Part shown: positions 37,447 to 47,199 of the stretch, in pieces
Position numbering within the stretch: position 1 is the first letter of the stretch
Layout of the letters: every line of letters begins with the position of its first letter
NCBI GenBank assembly: GCA_913064725.1
Contig: CAJYAI010000010.1
Location: 1-58,492, forward strand
Source: an uncultured Alteromonadaceae bacterium
GTDB lineage: Bacteria > Pseudomonadota > Gammaproteobacteria > Pseudomonadales > Halieaceae
Reading direction: 5' to 3'
Length of the DNA: 58,492 nt
Program-made: the position numbers and the translations under genes
Notes under the pieces: generated by a model
Told to the model about the DNA's origin: nothing
Databases searched by the model: none
What the model saw: only the letters and a program-made list of their open reading frames with translations

Positions 37447-39264
37447 TTAGGCCGCCGCCCTCGATGCACGTTTTCGCTCATGCTCTAGTAACAGCTTTTT
37501 GCGGAGCCTGATGCTATCAGGCGTCACCTCAACCAGCTCATCAGAATCGATAAACTCTAGCGCCTGCTCTAGGGTATGAAGGACCGGCGGGGTCAAAATC
37601 AACGCCTCATCGGTGCCCGAGGCACGCACATTAGTCAACTGTTTGGCTTTCGTTGGATTCACCACAAGGTCGTTACTGCGACTGTGAAGCCCCACGATCT
37701 GACCTTCGTAAACCTCGACGTTGGCTTCAATAAATAGCCGGCCGCGATCCTGAAGCGTGAACAACGCATAGGCAAGGGTCTTGCCCTTAACCATGGATAC
37801 CAGAACGCCGTTGTTGCGCTGGGCGAGCTCGGCCTTGCTCACAGGTCCGTAGTGATCAAATATGTGCGTCATGATGCCACTCCCCGATGTGAGCGTCATG
37901 AACATCGAGCGGAAGCCAATCAGCCCGCGCGCTGGAACAATAAACTCCAGGCGCACACGGCCACCCGCGTCCTGAACCATATTTTTCATCTCAGCGCGGC
38001 GCTGGCCTAACTCTTCCATGACACCGCCCTGGTGGATCGTTTCGCAGTCAATGACCAGCTGCTCGTAGGGCTCGGACAGCTGTCCATCAATCACTTTCTG
38101 AATCACTTCTGGACGCGAAACTCCCAACTCAAAGCCTTCACGACGCATGCTTTCAATTAGGACCGACAGGTGCAGCTCGCCTCGGCCAGAGACAACAAAC
38201 TTGTCGGGGCTGTCGCCCTGCTCGACGCGCAAGGCCACATTGTGAATCAGCTCTCGATCGAGACGCTCACGAATATTGCGCGAGGTAACGTATTTACCTT
38301 CAAGACCAGCAAAAGGCGAATCATTCACCTGAAAGGTCATACTTACAGTCGGCTCGTCGACCGAGAGCGGTGGGAGTGGCTCCGACCGGGCTGGGTCGCA
38401 AAGCGTGTCTGAAATGTTAAGTGCATCAATGCCCGTGACACACACAATATCGCCAGCTTCAGCCGTAGCGACCTCGACGCGTTCGAGACCGTGATAGCCC
38501 ATAACTTGAAGGATTTTACCGTTGCGTGATGCGGCATCGCGATCAACGATCGCCACTTGTGTATTCGGCGTTAACCGACCACGGGTGATCCGACCAACGC
38601 CAATAACACCGACGTAGCTATTGTAATCGAGCGCCGAGATTTGCATTTGGAACGGACCATCGGAGTTCACTTCAGGCGCAGATACGTGGTCAATGATCAT
38701 CTGGAAGAGCGGTTCCATATCTGGCGCCATATCTGCCGGATCATTGCCGGCTATCCCATTGAGTGCCGACGCGTACATGATAGGGAAGTCGAGCTGCTCA
38801 TCCGTCGCACCCAAGGAATCGAATAAATCAAATACTTGATCTATGACCCAATCGGGCCGCGCACCTGGGCGGTCAATTTTGTTTACTACGACAATTGGAT
38901 TTAGCCCGCGCTCAAATGCCTTGGACGTAACGAAGCGGGTCTGTGGCATTGGGCCATCGACGGCATCGACGATGAGAAGAACACTATCCACCATTGATAG
39001 AACACGCTCTACTTCGCCTCCAAAGTCAGCGTGTCCGGGTGTATCGACAATATTTATTCGGTAATCATTCCACTTGATGGCCGTGTTTTTGGCCAAGATG
39101 GTAATTCCCCGCTCACGCTCCTGATCGTTGGAGTCCATGATTCGCTCAGCCCCTTGGCTTTTTCTATCCAGGGTACCGGACTGCTGAAGGAGACAATCAA
39201 CCAGGGTGGTTTTACCGTGGTCAACGTGGGCAATAATCGCGATGTTACGGAGATTCTCAATCAC
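37447..39264 (-). CDS. typA: Ribosome-associated GTPase TypA/BipA
   Basis: Translational GTPase of 605 residues that assists ribosome assembly, especially under stress and low temperature. Seen: G1 AHVDHGKTT at 12-20, [14 protein letters not shown] (G3), [10 protein letters not shown] (G4), two beta-barrel/EF-G-like domains and the C-terminal domain with [12 protein letters not shown]. Divergent from glnA, whose regulatory region fills the 359-base gap. Confidence 0.96.
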   Translation of the reverse strand: MIENLRNIAIIAHVDHGKTTLVDCLLQQSGTLDRKSQGAERIMDSNDQERERGITILAKNTAIKWNDYRINIVDTPGHADFGGEVERVLSMVDSVLLIVDAVDGPMPQTRFVTSKAFERGLNPIVVVNKIDRPGARPDWVIDQVFDLFDSLGATDEQLDFPIMYASALNGIAGNDPADMAPDMEPLFQMIIDHVSAPEVNSDGPFQMQISALDYNSYVGVIGVGRITRGRLTPNTQVAIVDRDAASRNGKILQVMGYHGLERVEVATAEAGDIVCVTGIDALNISDTLCDPARSEPLPPLSVDEPTVSMTFQVNDSPFAGLEGKYVTSRNIRERLDRELIHNVALRVEQGDSPDKFVVSGRGELHLSVLIESMRREGFELGVSRPEVIQKVIDGQLSEPYEQLVIDCETIHQGGVMEELGQRRAEMKNMVQDAGGRVRLEFIVPARGLIGFRSMFMTLTSGSGIMTHIFDHYGPVSKAELAQRNNGVLVSMVKGKTLAYALFTLQDRGRLFIEANVEVYEGQIVGLHSRSNDLVVNPTKAKQLTNVRASGTDEALILTPPVLHTLEQALEFIDSDELVEVTPDSIRLRKKLLLEHERKRASRAAA

Positions 39265-39390
39265 TTCTCAGTACTCTATTGTGGTGGTCGGGGCGTGAAG
39301 CGCGCGGACTGTACCACAGACGTTTGGTCTGTAGGTTCGGTAATTCTGCCGCCGTTTTGTGCATCAAACAGGCGAGCGCATACTGAAAAT

Positions 39391-39437
39391 TGCACCAATG
39401 TAGTGCGCATTATTTTGGTGCGCTCTGATTTGGTGCG
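39391..39437 (+). promoter_or_regulatory. NtrC (GlnG) binding-site array upstream of glnA
   Basis: The left 17-mer TGCACCAATGTAGTGCG (39391-39407) matches the NtrC palindrome TGCACCA-N3-TGGTGCA well. Two further 17-base windows, starting at 39406 and 39421, have perfect right half-sites TGGTGCG (39416-39422 and 39431-39437) but degenerate left halves. The three right half-sites are spaced exactly 15 bases apart. Distance to the predicted transcription start is about 120-150 bases, typical of enhancer sites. Confidence 0.8.
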
Positions 39438-39521
39438 TAAAAAACAGCACATGCGTCCGCTCAACCAATAATTTTCTATAAAAAACAAGTAGTTAGCAAA
39501 AGTTATGCTCAGCGCCACTGC

Positions 39522-39537
39522 TGGCATATACTTTGCA
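39522..39537 (+). promoter_or_regulatory. glnA: Sigma-54 promoter of glnA
   Basis: TGGCATATACTTTGCA has the invariant GG (39523-39524) and GC (39535-39536) separated by exactly ten bases, the -24/-12 signature. Transcription should start near 39548, giving a leader of about 75 bases. Upstream NtrC-like sites support nitrogen-regulated activation. Confidence 0.9.
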
Positions 39538-39623
39538 GTGATCAGTCTGCAACGGTGCATTGGTCAAAATGTACGTAAACACACACCGAGTAGATCGGGT
39601 TTCAAAGTCCTTAGGAGGCATCC

Positions 39624-41030
39624 ATGTCAGAGCGCACGCTCAATTTAATAAAAGACAACGATATTCGCTGGGTAGATCTGCGCTTTACTGATACACGTGG
39701 TAAAGAGCAGCACGTCAGCATCCCTGCCAGTTACGTTGACGCAGACTTCTTCGAAGATGGCAAAATGTTTGACGGCTCTTCAATCGCAGGCTGGAAGGGC
39801 ATCAACGAGTCGGACATGATCCTGATGCCAGACGATAGCACGTCGATTATCGATCCCTTCACTGACGATGCGACAGTCATATTGCGTTGCGATATCGTCG
39901 AACCGTCTACGATGCAAGGATATGAGCGCGACCCACGAAGTGTTGCCAAGCGAGCCGAAGCGTATCTCGCATCAACCGGCTTAGGTGATACGGCATTTTT
40001 CGGTCCTGAGCCCGAGTTCTTCGTTTTTGATGATGTAAAGTTCAAAGTGGAAATGCAGGGCGCCAGCTACGCTATTAACTCTGAAGAAGCGGCATGGGCG
40101 TCAAATGACCATTTCGAAGAAGGTAATACAGGCCATCGCCCTGGCGTCAAGGGCGGATACTTCCCCGTACCACCCGTTGACTCTCTGCATGATATCCGTG
40201 CGGCGATGTGTTCAGCCATGGAGCAAATGGGCTTAGACGTAGAAGTACACCACCACGAAGTTGGTACCGCGGGTCAGTGCGAAATTGGCATTCGATTCAA
40301 TACGCTCGTAGCGAAGGCAGATGAGGTACAAATCCTTAAGTATTGTGTGCACAACGTCGCGCATGCCTATGGGAAAACAGCTACCTTTATGCCCAAGCCG
40401 ATCGTTGGTGACAATGGTTCGGGCATGCACGTGCACCAAAGCGTTTCAAAAGACGGTGTCAACACGTTTGCAGGTGACGAGTACGCAGGCCTATCTGAAA
40501 CGGCGTTGTACTACATCGGCGGCATTATTAAACATGCCCGAGCGATTAACGCCTTTGCGAATGCCTCGACCAACAGCTATAAGCGCCTCGTACCTGGCTT
40601 CGAAGCTCCCGTCATGCTCGCTTACTCTGCGCGTAATCGTTCGGCGTCTATCCGAATCCCGTATGAGCCATCGCCCAAAGGCAAGCGTATCGAGGTTCGA
40701 TTTGGTGATCCGACAGCGAACCCTTACCTGTGCTTCGCAGCGATGTTGATGGCCGGTATCGATGGTATCCAAAACAAGATTCACCCCGGCGACGCCGCTG
40801 ATAAAGATCTTTACGATCTACCAGCCGAAGAGGCAGCCAGCATTCCAACCGTAGCGTCGACCTTAGAGATGGCGCTGGACGCACTCGATGCGGATCGTGA
40901 CTTCTTGACCGCGGGTGGTGTCTTCACCAACGATATGATCGATGGCTACATCGAACTCAAGAACGAGGAGGTGGAGCGCCTGAATATGACAACACACCCA
41001 GTTGAATTCGATATGTACTACTCAGTCTGA
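39624..41030 (+). CDS. glnA: Glutamine synthetase, type I-beta
   Basis: ATP-dependent synthesis of glutamine from glutamate and ammonia; dodecameric cytoplasmic enzyme and entry point of ammonium assimilation. The 468 residues include the beta-Grasp start with [24 protein letters not shown] (metal site), a GSGMHVHQS motif and [19 protein letters not shown] near 395-405 contains the tyrosine normally adenylylated by GlnE, so activity should be covalently controlled as well as transcriptionally by NtrC/sigma-54. A strong terminator follows, separating it from ntrBC. Confidence 0.97.
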   Translation: MSERTLNLIKDNDIRWVDLRFTDTRGKEQHVSIPASYVDADFFEDGKMFDGSSIAGWKGINESDMILMPDDSTSIIDPFTDDATVILRCDIVEPSTMQGYERDPRSVAKRAEAYLASTGLGDTAFFGPEPEFFVFDDVKFKVEMQGASYAINSEEAAWASNDHFEEGNTGHRPGVKGGYFPVPPVDSLHDIRAAMCSAMEQMGLDVEVHHHEVGTAGQCEIGIRFNTLVAKADEVQILKYCVHNVAHAYGKTATFMPKPIVGDNGSGMHVHQSVSKDGVNTFAGDEYAGLSETALYYIGGIIKHARAINAFANASTNSYKRLVPGFEAPVMLAYSARNRSASIRIPYEPSPKGKRIEVRFGDPTANPYLCFAAMLMAGIDGIQNKIHPGDAADKDLYDLPAEEAASIPTVASTLEMALDALDADRDFLTAGGVFTNDMIDGYIELKNEEVERLNMTTHPVEFDMYYSV

Positions 41031-41043
41031 TGATTCAACGTGT

Positions 41044-41074
41044 AAAGCCCGCGACAGACAGCGGGCTTTTTTTT
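41044..41074 (+). terminator. Intrinsic terminator of glnA
   Basis: Perfect 9-bp inverted repeat AAAGCCCGC/GCGGGCTTT with an 8-base loop (41044-41069) leading into a run of eight T (41067-41074), 14 bases after the glnA stop. It should uncouple glnA from the downstream DUF4124-ntrB-ntrC genes, as the glnA/glnL terminator does in enterics. Confidence 0.95.
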
Positions 41075-41113
41075 GGCTTCAATTTTGGGTGGCAACGTAC
41101 GCCTCCCATTTTA

Positions 41114-41130
41114 TGCACCACCACGGTGCA
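41114..41130 (+). promoter_or_regulatory. NtrC binding palindrome upstream of the DUF4124-ntrBC genes
   Basis: TGCACCACCACGGTGCA is a near-perfect match to the NtrC consensus TGCACCA-N3-TGGTGCA. It ends 15 bases before the DUF4124 start codon. A single strong site without a sigma-54 promoter beside it, near a possible TTGGGT/TTTTAT promoter, suggests autorepression of ntrBC like the E. coli glnL operator. The site is clearly seen; the role is inference. Confidence 0.8.
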
Positions 41131-41145
41131 AATTGGCTGCAAGTC

Positions 41146-41799
41146 ATGTTGAAACAGACCACAAAAATTGCGCTCTTTAGCCTATTAACTGCACTCATAT
41201 CGGTTGACAGCGCAGCACAAATATCCACTTCGCCGCCGGAGCAACAGCCCGTTACAACCAAAATTTACAGATCAGTCGACCAAAACGGAGTTGTCTCGTT
41301 TAGCGATGTCCCAGCAAGCGATACCGAACAACAACAAACTCGCGTTATCACCCCTTCTGTGCTGAATACCATGCCAGGCTTCGCGGTTCGTGAAAACACG
41401 GGTGATGCATTAGTTACCGGCGCACCAGTGGCAGGCGTACCCGTAGCAGGCCTACCCGTACAGAATGACGAGGTGACGACGAGTTCTCACACCTCCGCGC
41501 CCAGCCTCACGATTGTGTCGCCTGCGGATAACGCAACGATTGCCATGGGAGCGGGTATTTTTGATGTCGTCGCCGCTGTCACACCGCCCTTGCTGCCCGA
41601 TCACTTCTTGCAGCTCTACTTAGATGGGGAGGCTATTGGCGAACCGCAAAAAGCATCACGGTGGACCCTCACCTATGTCTTGCGCGGCGAACACAGACTG
41701 CAAGTGCGTCGACTCACAGACTCAGACGAGACCATCGATGAGTCGAGCCTGACGACTATCTTTGTGCTTCGACCATCGATTTTGCGAGGCATGCGATGA
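41146..41799 (+). CDS. Secreted/periplasmic DUF4124-domain protein
   Basis: A 217-residue exported protein. The start at 41146 gives a classical signal peptide (MLKQTTKIALFSLLTALISV, cleavage near SAA-Q); the frame is open upstream into glnA, but those codons carry no family features. DUF4124 (about residues 38-62: KIYRSVDQNGVVSFSDVPA) is followed by a short Gly-x-Pro-Val-Ala repeat (three units near 95) and a C-terminal Ig-like beta domain. Genes of this family often sit between glnA and ntrB in Pseudomonas-like genomes; its function is unknown to me. It overlaps ntrB by four bases (ATGA), so its translation likely sets that of ntrB. Confidence 0.8.
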   Translation: MLKQTTKIALFSLLTALISVDSAAQISTSPPEQQPVTTKIYRSVDQNGVVSFSDVPASDTEQQQTRVITPSVLNTMPGFAVRENTGDALVTGAPVAGVPVAGLPVQNDEVTTSSHTSAPSLTIVSPADNATIAMGAGIFDVVAAVTPPLLPDHFLQLYLDGEAIGEPQKASRWTLTYVLRGEHRLQVRRLTDSDETIDESSLTTIFVLRPSILRGMR

Positions 41800-42866
41800 T
41801 GAACTTGAGTCCAAGTTTTGATCTCGACTCTCTCACCACCGCTATCATTTTAATTGATGAGCATGGCGTCGTAGATACACTCAACCAGTCGGCTCAAGTC
41901 TTACTCGAAACCTCATTAAAAAAAGCCATGGGAAACCCATTAGACGAGTTGGCACAGACGCTTGGAGAAGGCGCCATTTTGTGGCATGAAACACTATCAA
42001 GTGCCATCAGAACTCGGCTCCCGGCGGTAAGCCGTGATCTCAAGTTATCACTCAAAACAGGTAAAGAGATTAGCGTAGATGTCGTCATTACGCCCCTCAA
42101 TGACGAGCAGGACTCGCGCATCCTGCTGGAGATATCGCCCCTCGATCGCGCGCGTGCGATTAGCGAGACGGCCGACCTGAGAGAGGCCCAGCACAGACTG
42201 CATAATGTGGTTAAAGGTATGGCGCACGAGGTGAAGAACCCCCTCGGTGGCATTCGCGGTGCAGCGCAGCTTATGGCCCGGAAATTCGACGATCGGGAGT
42301 TAGACGAGTACGCGAATATTATCATTTCAGAAGTAGACAGACTCCAGGCACTCGTTGATCGCATGTTAGGACCGAGAGAGTCGCTGGATAAGCGCCGTCT
42401 TAATATCCATGAAGTCACCGAAAGGGTAAGACAACTTATTGAGGCGGAAGCGCACAAGGGTCTGTCAGTTACGCGGGATTACGATCCAAGCCTGCCCGAA
42501 TTTTCCGCTGATGCTGGCCAGCTGACACAGGCGCTGCTGAACATCATGCGAAATGCTTGGGAGGCATCAGGTGACGACTGTCAGATCACGATTAAGACGC
42601 GAAGTCGACGCCAGTTCACGCTCAACGGTCACCGCCACAAGCTGGTTTGCGCAATAGATATCATCGATAACGGTCCCGGCATTCCGAGCGACCTCATGTC
42701 GTCCATTTTTTTGCCGATGGTTACGTCGCGACCAGAAGGGTCCGGATTAGGCCTATCCATCGCACAACTAACACTTACCCGACATGGGGGTGTTATTCAG
42801 GCGGTGAGTGAGCCGGGGCATACATGCTTCACCTTGCTCGTACCAATGGAAGAACTTTATGACTAA
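41796..42866 (+). CDS. ntrB: Nitrogen regulation sensor kinase NtrB
   Basis: Cytoplasmic histidine kinase/phosphatase that, with PII, sets the phosphorylation of NtrC. The 356 residues have an N-terminal PAS domain (about 10-115), the DHp H-box MAHEVKNPLGGIRGAA with H144 as the phosphoacceptor, an N-box (LLNIMRNAWEA), G1 DNGPGIP and G2 GSGLGLSIA. No transmembrane helix. The end overlaps ntrC by eight bases. Confidence 0.95.
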   Translation: MMNLSPSFDLDSLTTAIILIDEHGVVDTLNQSAQVLLETSLKKAMGNPLDELAQTLGEGAILWHETLSSAIRTRLPAVSRDLKLSLKTGKEISVDVVITPLNDEQDSRILLEISPLDRARAISETADLREAQHRLHNVVKGMAHEVKNPLGGIRGAAQLMARKFDDRELDEYANIIISEVDRLQALVDRMLGPRESLDKRRLNIHEVTERVRQLIEAEAHKGLSVTRDYDPSLPEFSADAGQLTQALLNIMRNAWEASGDDCQITIKTRSRRQFTLNGHRHKLVCAIDIIDNGPGIPSDLMSSIFLPMVTSRPEGSGLGLSIAQLTLTRHGGVIQAVSEPGHTCFTLLVPMEELYD

Positions 42867-44253
42867 TTCAACAGAAATTTGGGTAGTAGATGACGATAGC
42901 TCAATACGCTGGGTGATTGAAAAAGCGCTGTCTGGGGAAGACATTCCCAGTAAAACCTTCGAGTGCGCCGACGACTTGCTCGCTGCGCTAGAAACGCACA
43001 CACCAAAAGCCATCATCAGCGATATTCGCATGCCAGGCATGGATGGCTTGGCCTTGCTCGGAGAGCTCAAAACGATTATTCCTGATGTGCCAGTCATCAT
43101 TACGACCGCTCACTCTGACTTAGATAGCGCGGTCACCTCTTACGAGTCAGGCGCGTTCGAGTACCTTCCAAAGCCCTTCGACATCGACGAGATGTTGGCC
43201 GTGGCGTCACGCGCCCTTGCGCACACCAGCAAGCTGCCCGGGAATAGCAATACACTCGACTCTGGCGCAAAAGAAATCATTGGTAATGCGCCGGCTATGC
43301 AGGAGGTATTTCGTGCCATCGGGCGCTTATCGCAAAGCGCAATAACCGTCTTGATCACTGGGCAGTCGGGCTCAGGCAAAGAGCTAGTCGCGCGCGCACT
43401 GCACCGGCACAGCCCGCGGGCCCATGCACCTTTTGTTGCGCTCAATATGGCCGCCGTACCCAAAGATCTAATGGAGTCCGAACTATTCGGTCACGAAAAA
43501 GGCTCCTTTACTGGCGCGGCGGGAAAACGCGAAGGTCGGTTTGAACAGGCGAGCGGCGGCACACTATTTTTAGACGAAATTGGTGATATGCCACACGACA
43601 CACAAACTCGATTACTGCGAGTACTCGCGGAAGCCGAGTTCTATCGCGTTGGGGGTACCAGCGCGATTAGAACTGATGTCCGAGTCATTGCTGCCACGCA
43701 CCAAGATCTGCGCGCGCTGGTAGCGAAAGGCGCATTTCGAGAAGACCTTTACCATCGCTTAAACGTGATCGGCATAAACGTCCCTCGGCTGTCTGACCGA
43801 AGTGACGATATACCTCTGCTACTTAACCACTTTCTCAGCAAAGCAGCGTCAGAACTCGGCGTCGCAACAAAAGAAGTGTCTCCACAAGTACGCGACTTTT
43901 TAAGCGCTCTCGATTGGCCAGGTAATGTTCGGCAATTGGAGAATACCTGCCGTTGGCTGACCGTCATGGCCGCTGGCAACCTGATACTCATGAACGACCT
44001 CCCGCCAGAGCTGCAAATGAATCAGGATGCAGAGCAAAAAAGGTCAATTTCCTGGGAAAAACAGCTCTCAGATTGGGTGAGAGCAAAACTATTGGCAGGC
44101 GAAACGCAGGTACTCAAGCAAGCCATGCCACAAATCGAATCAATCATGATGGATGCGGCCCTAGAGCACACGGCAGGAAAAAAAGCAGAGGCCGCCGAGC
44201 TTTTGGGCTGGGGTAGAAACACCCTGACCCGAAAGCTCAGTCAACATTCTTAG
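42859..44253 (+). CDS. ntrC: Nitrogen regulation response regulator NtrC
   Basis: Sigma-54 activator. Starting at 42859 gives 464 residues beginning [18 protein letters not shown]; a longer in-frame start inside ntrB was rejected. Receiver domain with D11/D12 and phosphoacceptor D55 (SDIRMPGMD); AAA+ domain with Walker A GQSGSGKE near 170, the sigma-54-contacting loop GSFTGA (the usual GAFTGA with one conservative change), Walker [11 protein letters not shown]; and a C-terminal Fis-type helix-turn-helix ([16 protein letters not shown]). It should bind the sites at 39391-39437 and 41114-41130 in this window. Confidence 0.96.
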   Translation: MTNSTEIWVVDDDSSIRWVIEKALSGEDIPSKTFECADDLLAALETHTPKAIISDIRMPGMDGLALLGELKTIIPDVPVIITTAHSDLDSAVTSYESGAFEYLPKPFDIDEMLAVASRALAHTSKLPGNSNTLDSGAKEIIGNAPAMQEVFRAIGRLSQSAITVLITGQSGSGKELVARALHRHSPRAHAPFVALNMAAVPKDLMESELFGHEKGSFTGAAGKREGRFEQASGGTLFLDEIGDMPHDTQTRLLRVLAEAEFYRVGGTSAIRTDVRVIAATHQDLRALVAKGAFREDLYHRLNVIGINVPRLSDRSDDIPLLLNHFLSKAASELGVATKEVSPQVRDFLSALDWPGNVRQLENTCRWLTVMAAGNLILMNDLPPELQMNQDAEQKRSISWEKQLSDWVRAKLLAGETQVLKQAMPQIESIMMDAALEHTAGKKAEAAELLGWGRNTLTRKLSQHS

Positions 44254-44256
44254 CTA

Positions 44257-44760
44257 TTAGTGTGTAGGGCCTTCAGCAACCTCACCACCACCCTGTGCAG
44301 CCTGCTGTGCCATTGCTTGCTGATATAAGGCGTCAAAATTGACAGGGGCAAGCATGAGCGGAGGGAAACCACCCTTAACCACTAGTGCATCGATTGCCTC
44401 GCGCGCATAGGGGAACAGAATATTGGGGGCGACCGTCGCAAGAATTTGCTTCAACGAGTCCTCTTCGATGCCTGCCGCGAAGAAGATGCCTGCCTGCTGT
44501 ACTTCGACCAAAAAGGCGCTCTTGTCTTCCATCTTCGCCGTTACGGTAATCGTCAAGATAACTTCATGATTGCCCGTCTCATCAGCCTTCGACGAGCGCG
44601 TATTCAGATCAACGTTCACGTTGGGTTGCCAGTTTTGGCGGAAAATATCAGGAGACGCTGGCGACTCAAATGATACATCCTTCGCATAAATGCGCTGCAT
44701 GGTGAACTGCTGTTGCACCTGCTCATCTTGTGCTGCACCAGCAGCTTGCTCTTCCGCCAT
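44257..44760 (-). CDS. secB: Protein-export chaperone SecB
   Basis: Tetrameric chaperone that delivers unfolded precursors to SecA. The 167 residues contain the FTMQRIYAKDVSFESPASP start and FPYAREAIDALVVKGGFPPLMLAPVNFDALY near the C-terminus, both diagnostic. Slightly longer than E. coli SecB because of an N-terminal AAGAAQDEQ leader and a C-terminal tail. Convergent with ntrC with only three bases between stops; 23 bases after grxC. Confidence 0.96.
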   Translation of the reverse strand: MAEEQAAGAAQDEQVQQQFTMQRIYAKDVSFESPASPDIFRQNWQPNVNVDLNTRSSKADETGNHEVILTITVTAKMEDKSAFLVEVQQAGIFFAAGIEEDSLKQILATVAPNILFPYAREAIDALVVKGGFPPLMLAPVNFDALYQQAMAQQAAQGGGEVAEGPTH

Positions 44761-44783
44761 GGCGGTCTCTCCTATGTTAGTTA

Positions 44784-45047
44784 TTAAGGCGCTTCAATAC
44801 GAAGCAAAGAATCTAATTGCTGGCGTCGCTCTAGGCTATATAGTTCGTCGCATCCACCCACATGCTGATCGCCAATCCAGATCTGCGGGACGCTTGTGGC
44901 GCCGGCGAGGGCCGCCATTTCTGCACGAAGTGCTGGGTTGCCATCTACGGCAATCTCGTCAAATGCAACTCCTTTGCTACTCAACAGGTTCTTAGCACGC
45001 ACACAAAATGGGCACCATCGCGTCGTGTATATGGTGATTGATGTCAT
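44784..45047 (-). CDS. grxC: Glutaredoxin 3-like
   Basis: Small thiol oxidoreductase, 87 residues, with the active-site CPFC (C12, C15) in the TTRWCPFCVRAKNLL start. Most GrxC proteins have CPYC; Phe is a mild variant. SVPQIWIGDQHVGGCDEL holds the cis-proline and glutathione-binding GG-D. The frame overlaps the rhodanese gene by four bases (ATGA). Confidence 0.94.
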   Translation of the reverse strand: MTSITIYTTRWCPFCVRAKNLLSSKGVAFDEIAVDGNPALRAEMAALAGATSVPQIWIGDQHVGGCDELYSLERRQQLDSLLRIEAP

Positions 45048-45466
45048 TTGCTCGTGACCGGTAACTGCTGCTCGTCCCAGCGCATCATGCCGCCCGCCAT
45101 CCGATGCACATTGGAAAATCCAGTTGCACGCAACTGCTTTACCGCCGCCGATGCGGTTGTGCCCATTTTACAGACAACAATGATCGGCTGGCTTTTGTGT
45201 GACTCCAACTCACCTATGCGATTCTGCAAGTTAGCCGAAGGAATATTAACCGCGTCGAGTATATGAGCCCGCTTAAACTCCTTCGACTCTCTGACATCAA
45301 GAAAAATGCCACCCTCTTTATTTGTCAGATTAATAGCTTGCTGGGGGCTTAATGCCGCGCCGGCCTTTCGAGACTCAGTAAAGACCAGAAGATTCAGTGA
45401 CAGCAATAACGCAAATACCAACAGCCATTGCTCGGAAATAAAAATAAGGAACTGGCTAAATGACAC
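45044..45466 (-). CDS. Membrane-anchored rhodanese-like protein
   Basis: A 140-residue protein with one N-terminal TM helix (about 10-29) and a single rhodanese domain. FLDVRESKEFKRAHILDAVNIP precedes the active-site loop CKMGTT with C99 present, so sulfurtransferase activity is possible. The gene order secB-grxC-rhodanese, divergent from gpmI, is widely kept in Pseudomonas-like genomes. Its partner and substrate are unknown; redox or sulfur handling near the membrane is likely. Confidence 0.9.
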   Translation of the reverse strand: MSFSQFLIFISEQWLLVFALLLSLNLLVFTESRKAGAALSPQQAINLTNKEGGIFLDVRESKEFKRAHILDAVNIPSANLQNRIGELESHKSQPIIVVCKMGTTASAAVKQLRATGFSNVHRMAGGMMRWDEQQLPVTSK

Positions 45467-45648
45467 TCGTTTGCTCTCTGTCTGCTGTTAGGGTCTTGGG
45501 TTTAAATTAGCATTTCGCACGTGACGCGCGACGCGAGCGCAGTATACGTGCTTCAGCGAGGGCTCTCTAGTAGCACAATCACCATGTAACAGGGTGATCT
45601 GTCACACTCATAAGGCTAATATTATCGGTTCTTAGTTGAGGATTACCC

Positions 45649-47190
45649 ATGACAGTGACTACGCGCCCATTTTCGCCCACATTACTCGTGATACTGGACG
45701 GGTTTGGGTATCGGAGCGAGCCCGAAAACAACGCCATACATCATGCGAATACGCCAACGTTTGACCGACTTTGGCAAAGTGGCGAGGCAACACTGGTATC
45801 GGGCTCGGGGCTGGATGTCGGACTGCCTGCCGGGCAGATGGGTAACTCTGAAGTTGGCCACATGAGCCTTGGGTCGGGGCGAATCATTTATCAAAGCATT
45901 ACACGCATTGATAAGTCGATCGAAGACGAATCCTTTTTTAACAACCCGGCACTGACCTCAGCCATCGACAAAGCGGTATCCAACAAATCCGCCGTCCACC
46001 TATTTGGCCTTTTGTCGCCCGGTGGTGTCCACAGCCATCAGGCGCATATTTTTGCCGCAATGCGACTTGCACAAGCACGCGGGGCGACACGTATCTATTT
46101 GCATGCATTTCTCGATGGCAGGGACATGCCGCCCAGAAGTGCTGCCACCTCGCTGGCGCTGGCTGATGCAATCTTCGAGGAGATGGGCGTCGGCAGAGTA
46201 GCTACGGTTCAGGGTCGCTACTTTGCAATGGACCGCGATAATCGCTGGTCTCGGATTGAGGTTGCCTACGACCTGCTGACGCAAGGCCTCTCTCAGCACA
46301 CTTATGCTTCTACCGAGGAGGCGTTAGCAGCCGCATACCTCCGAGACGAGAACGACGAGTTTGTAGCACCCAGCAGAGTCGGTGACCCCGTGATAATCGA
46401 GGACGGCGATACCGTTTTATTCATGAATTTCAGAGCAGATCGCGCGAGGCAACTGACACAAGCATTGACTGACACCGCCTTTGCCGAGTTCGACCGAAAA
46501 CGCGTCCCCGCTGTAAACTTTGTTGCGGCGACAGAGTACTTCGACGGTATGAATGGCAATGTAGCATTCGCACCAGACACCATAGGAGAGACGCTGGGCG
46601 AGGTAGTGGCAGCTCACGGTCTGCGCCAAGCACGAATAGCGGAAACGGAAAAATATGCCCACGTGACGTTTTTCTTTAGCGGCGGACGCGAAGCGGTCTT
46701 CCCTGGCGAAGAACGTATTCTCATTCCATCGCCCAATGTTGCGACCTATGACCTCAAACCTGAGATGTCGGCAAAGGAAGTAACCGACGCCATCATTTCA
46801 AGTATTGATAACCAGATGCATGACCTCGTTATAGTGAACTTTGCCAATGGCGACATGGTTGGTCATACGGGCAATTTTGATGCGGCGGTCAAAGCCGTTG
46901 AAACACTAGACGCTTGTATTGCACGCGTCGAAAAAGCCGTACTCAAAGCCGGCGGCCAGGCACTCATAACCGCGGACCATGGTAACTGCGAACAAATGCA
47001 CGACCACAACAACGACCAAGCGCATACGCAACACACCACTGAGCCAGTGCCGCTCTTCTATATTGGCAACCAAGGCCGTAAGTTCAGAGCAGGATCTGGG
47101 GTTTTAGCTGATATTGCACCCACTATTTTAGATTTAATGGACGTACCAAAACCGAAGGCTATGACGGGTCAGTCTCTCCTGTCCGCTTAA
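45649..47190 (+). CDS. gpmI: 2,3-bisphosphoglycerate-independent phosphoglycerate mutase
   Basis: Mn-dependent glycolytic/gluconeogenic mutase, monomeric, 513 residues. The alkaline-phosphatase-fold motifs are present: ILDGFGYR near 15-22 (metal Asp D17), GNSEVGH with the phosphoserine S67, GRDMPPRSA, and the C-terminal TADHGNCEQM. The 182 bases upstream hold an ATCACC/GGTGAT inverted repeat but no promoter I can name firmly. Followed three to nine bases later by envC. Confidence 0.96.
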   Translation: MTVTTRPFSPTLLVILDGFGYRSEPENNAIHHANTPTFDRLWQSGEATLVSGSGLDVGLPAGQMGNSEVGHMSLGSGRIIYQSITRIDKSIEDESFFNNPALTSAIDKAVSNKSAVHLFGLLSPGGVHSHQAHIFAAMRLAQARGATRIYLHAFLDGRDMPPRSAATSLALADAIFEEMGVGRVATVQGRYFAMDRDNRWSRIEVAYDLLTQGLSQHTYASTEEALAAAYLRDENDEFVAPSRVGDPVIIEDGDTVLFMNFRADRARQLTQALTDTAFAEFDRKRVPAVNFVAATEYFDGMNGNVAFAPDTIGETLGEVVAAHGLRQARIAETEKYAHVTFFFSGGREAVFPGEERILIPSPNVATYDLKPEMSAKEVTDAIISSIDNQMHDLVIVNFANGDMVGHTGNFDAAVKAVETLDACIARVEKAVLKAGGQALITADHGNCEQMHDHNNDQAHTQHTTEPVPLFYIGNQGRKFRAGSGVLADIAPTILDLMDVPKPKAMTGQSLLSA

Positions 47191-47199
47191 ACAGTGTTC

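Larger units (their letters stand above)
39265..39623. promoter_or_regulatory. typA-glnA divergent intergenic region (nitrogen control region)
   Basis: A 359-base region between divergent typA and glnA with no ORF worth calling. It holds, left to right toward glnA: the typA 5' region, an NtrC-like binding array (39391-39437), a sigma-54 promoter (39522-39537), an inverted repeat over the start site, and AGGAGG (39613-39618) five bases before the glnA ATG. Separate entries describe these. Confidence 0.9.
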
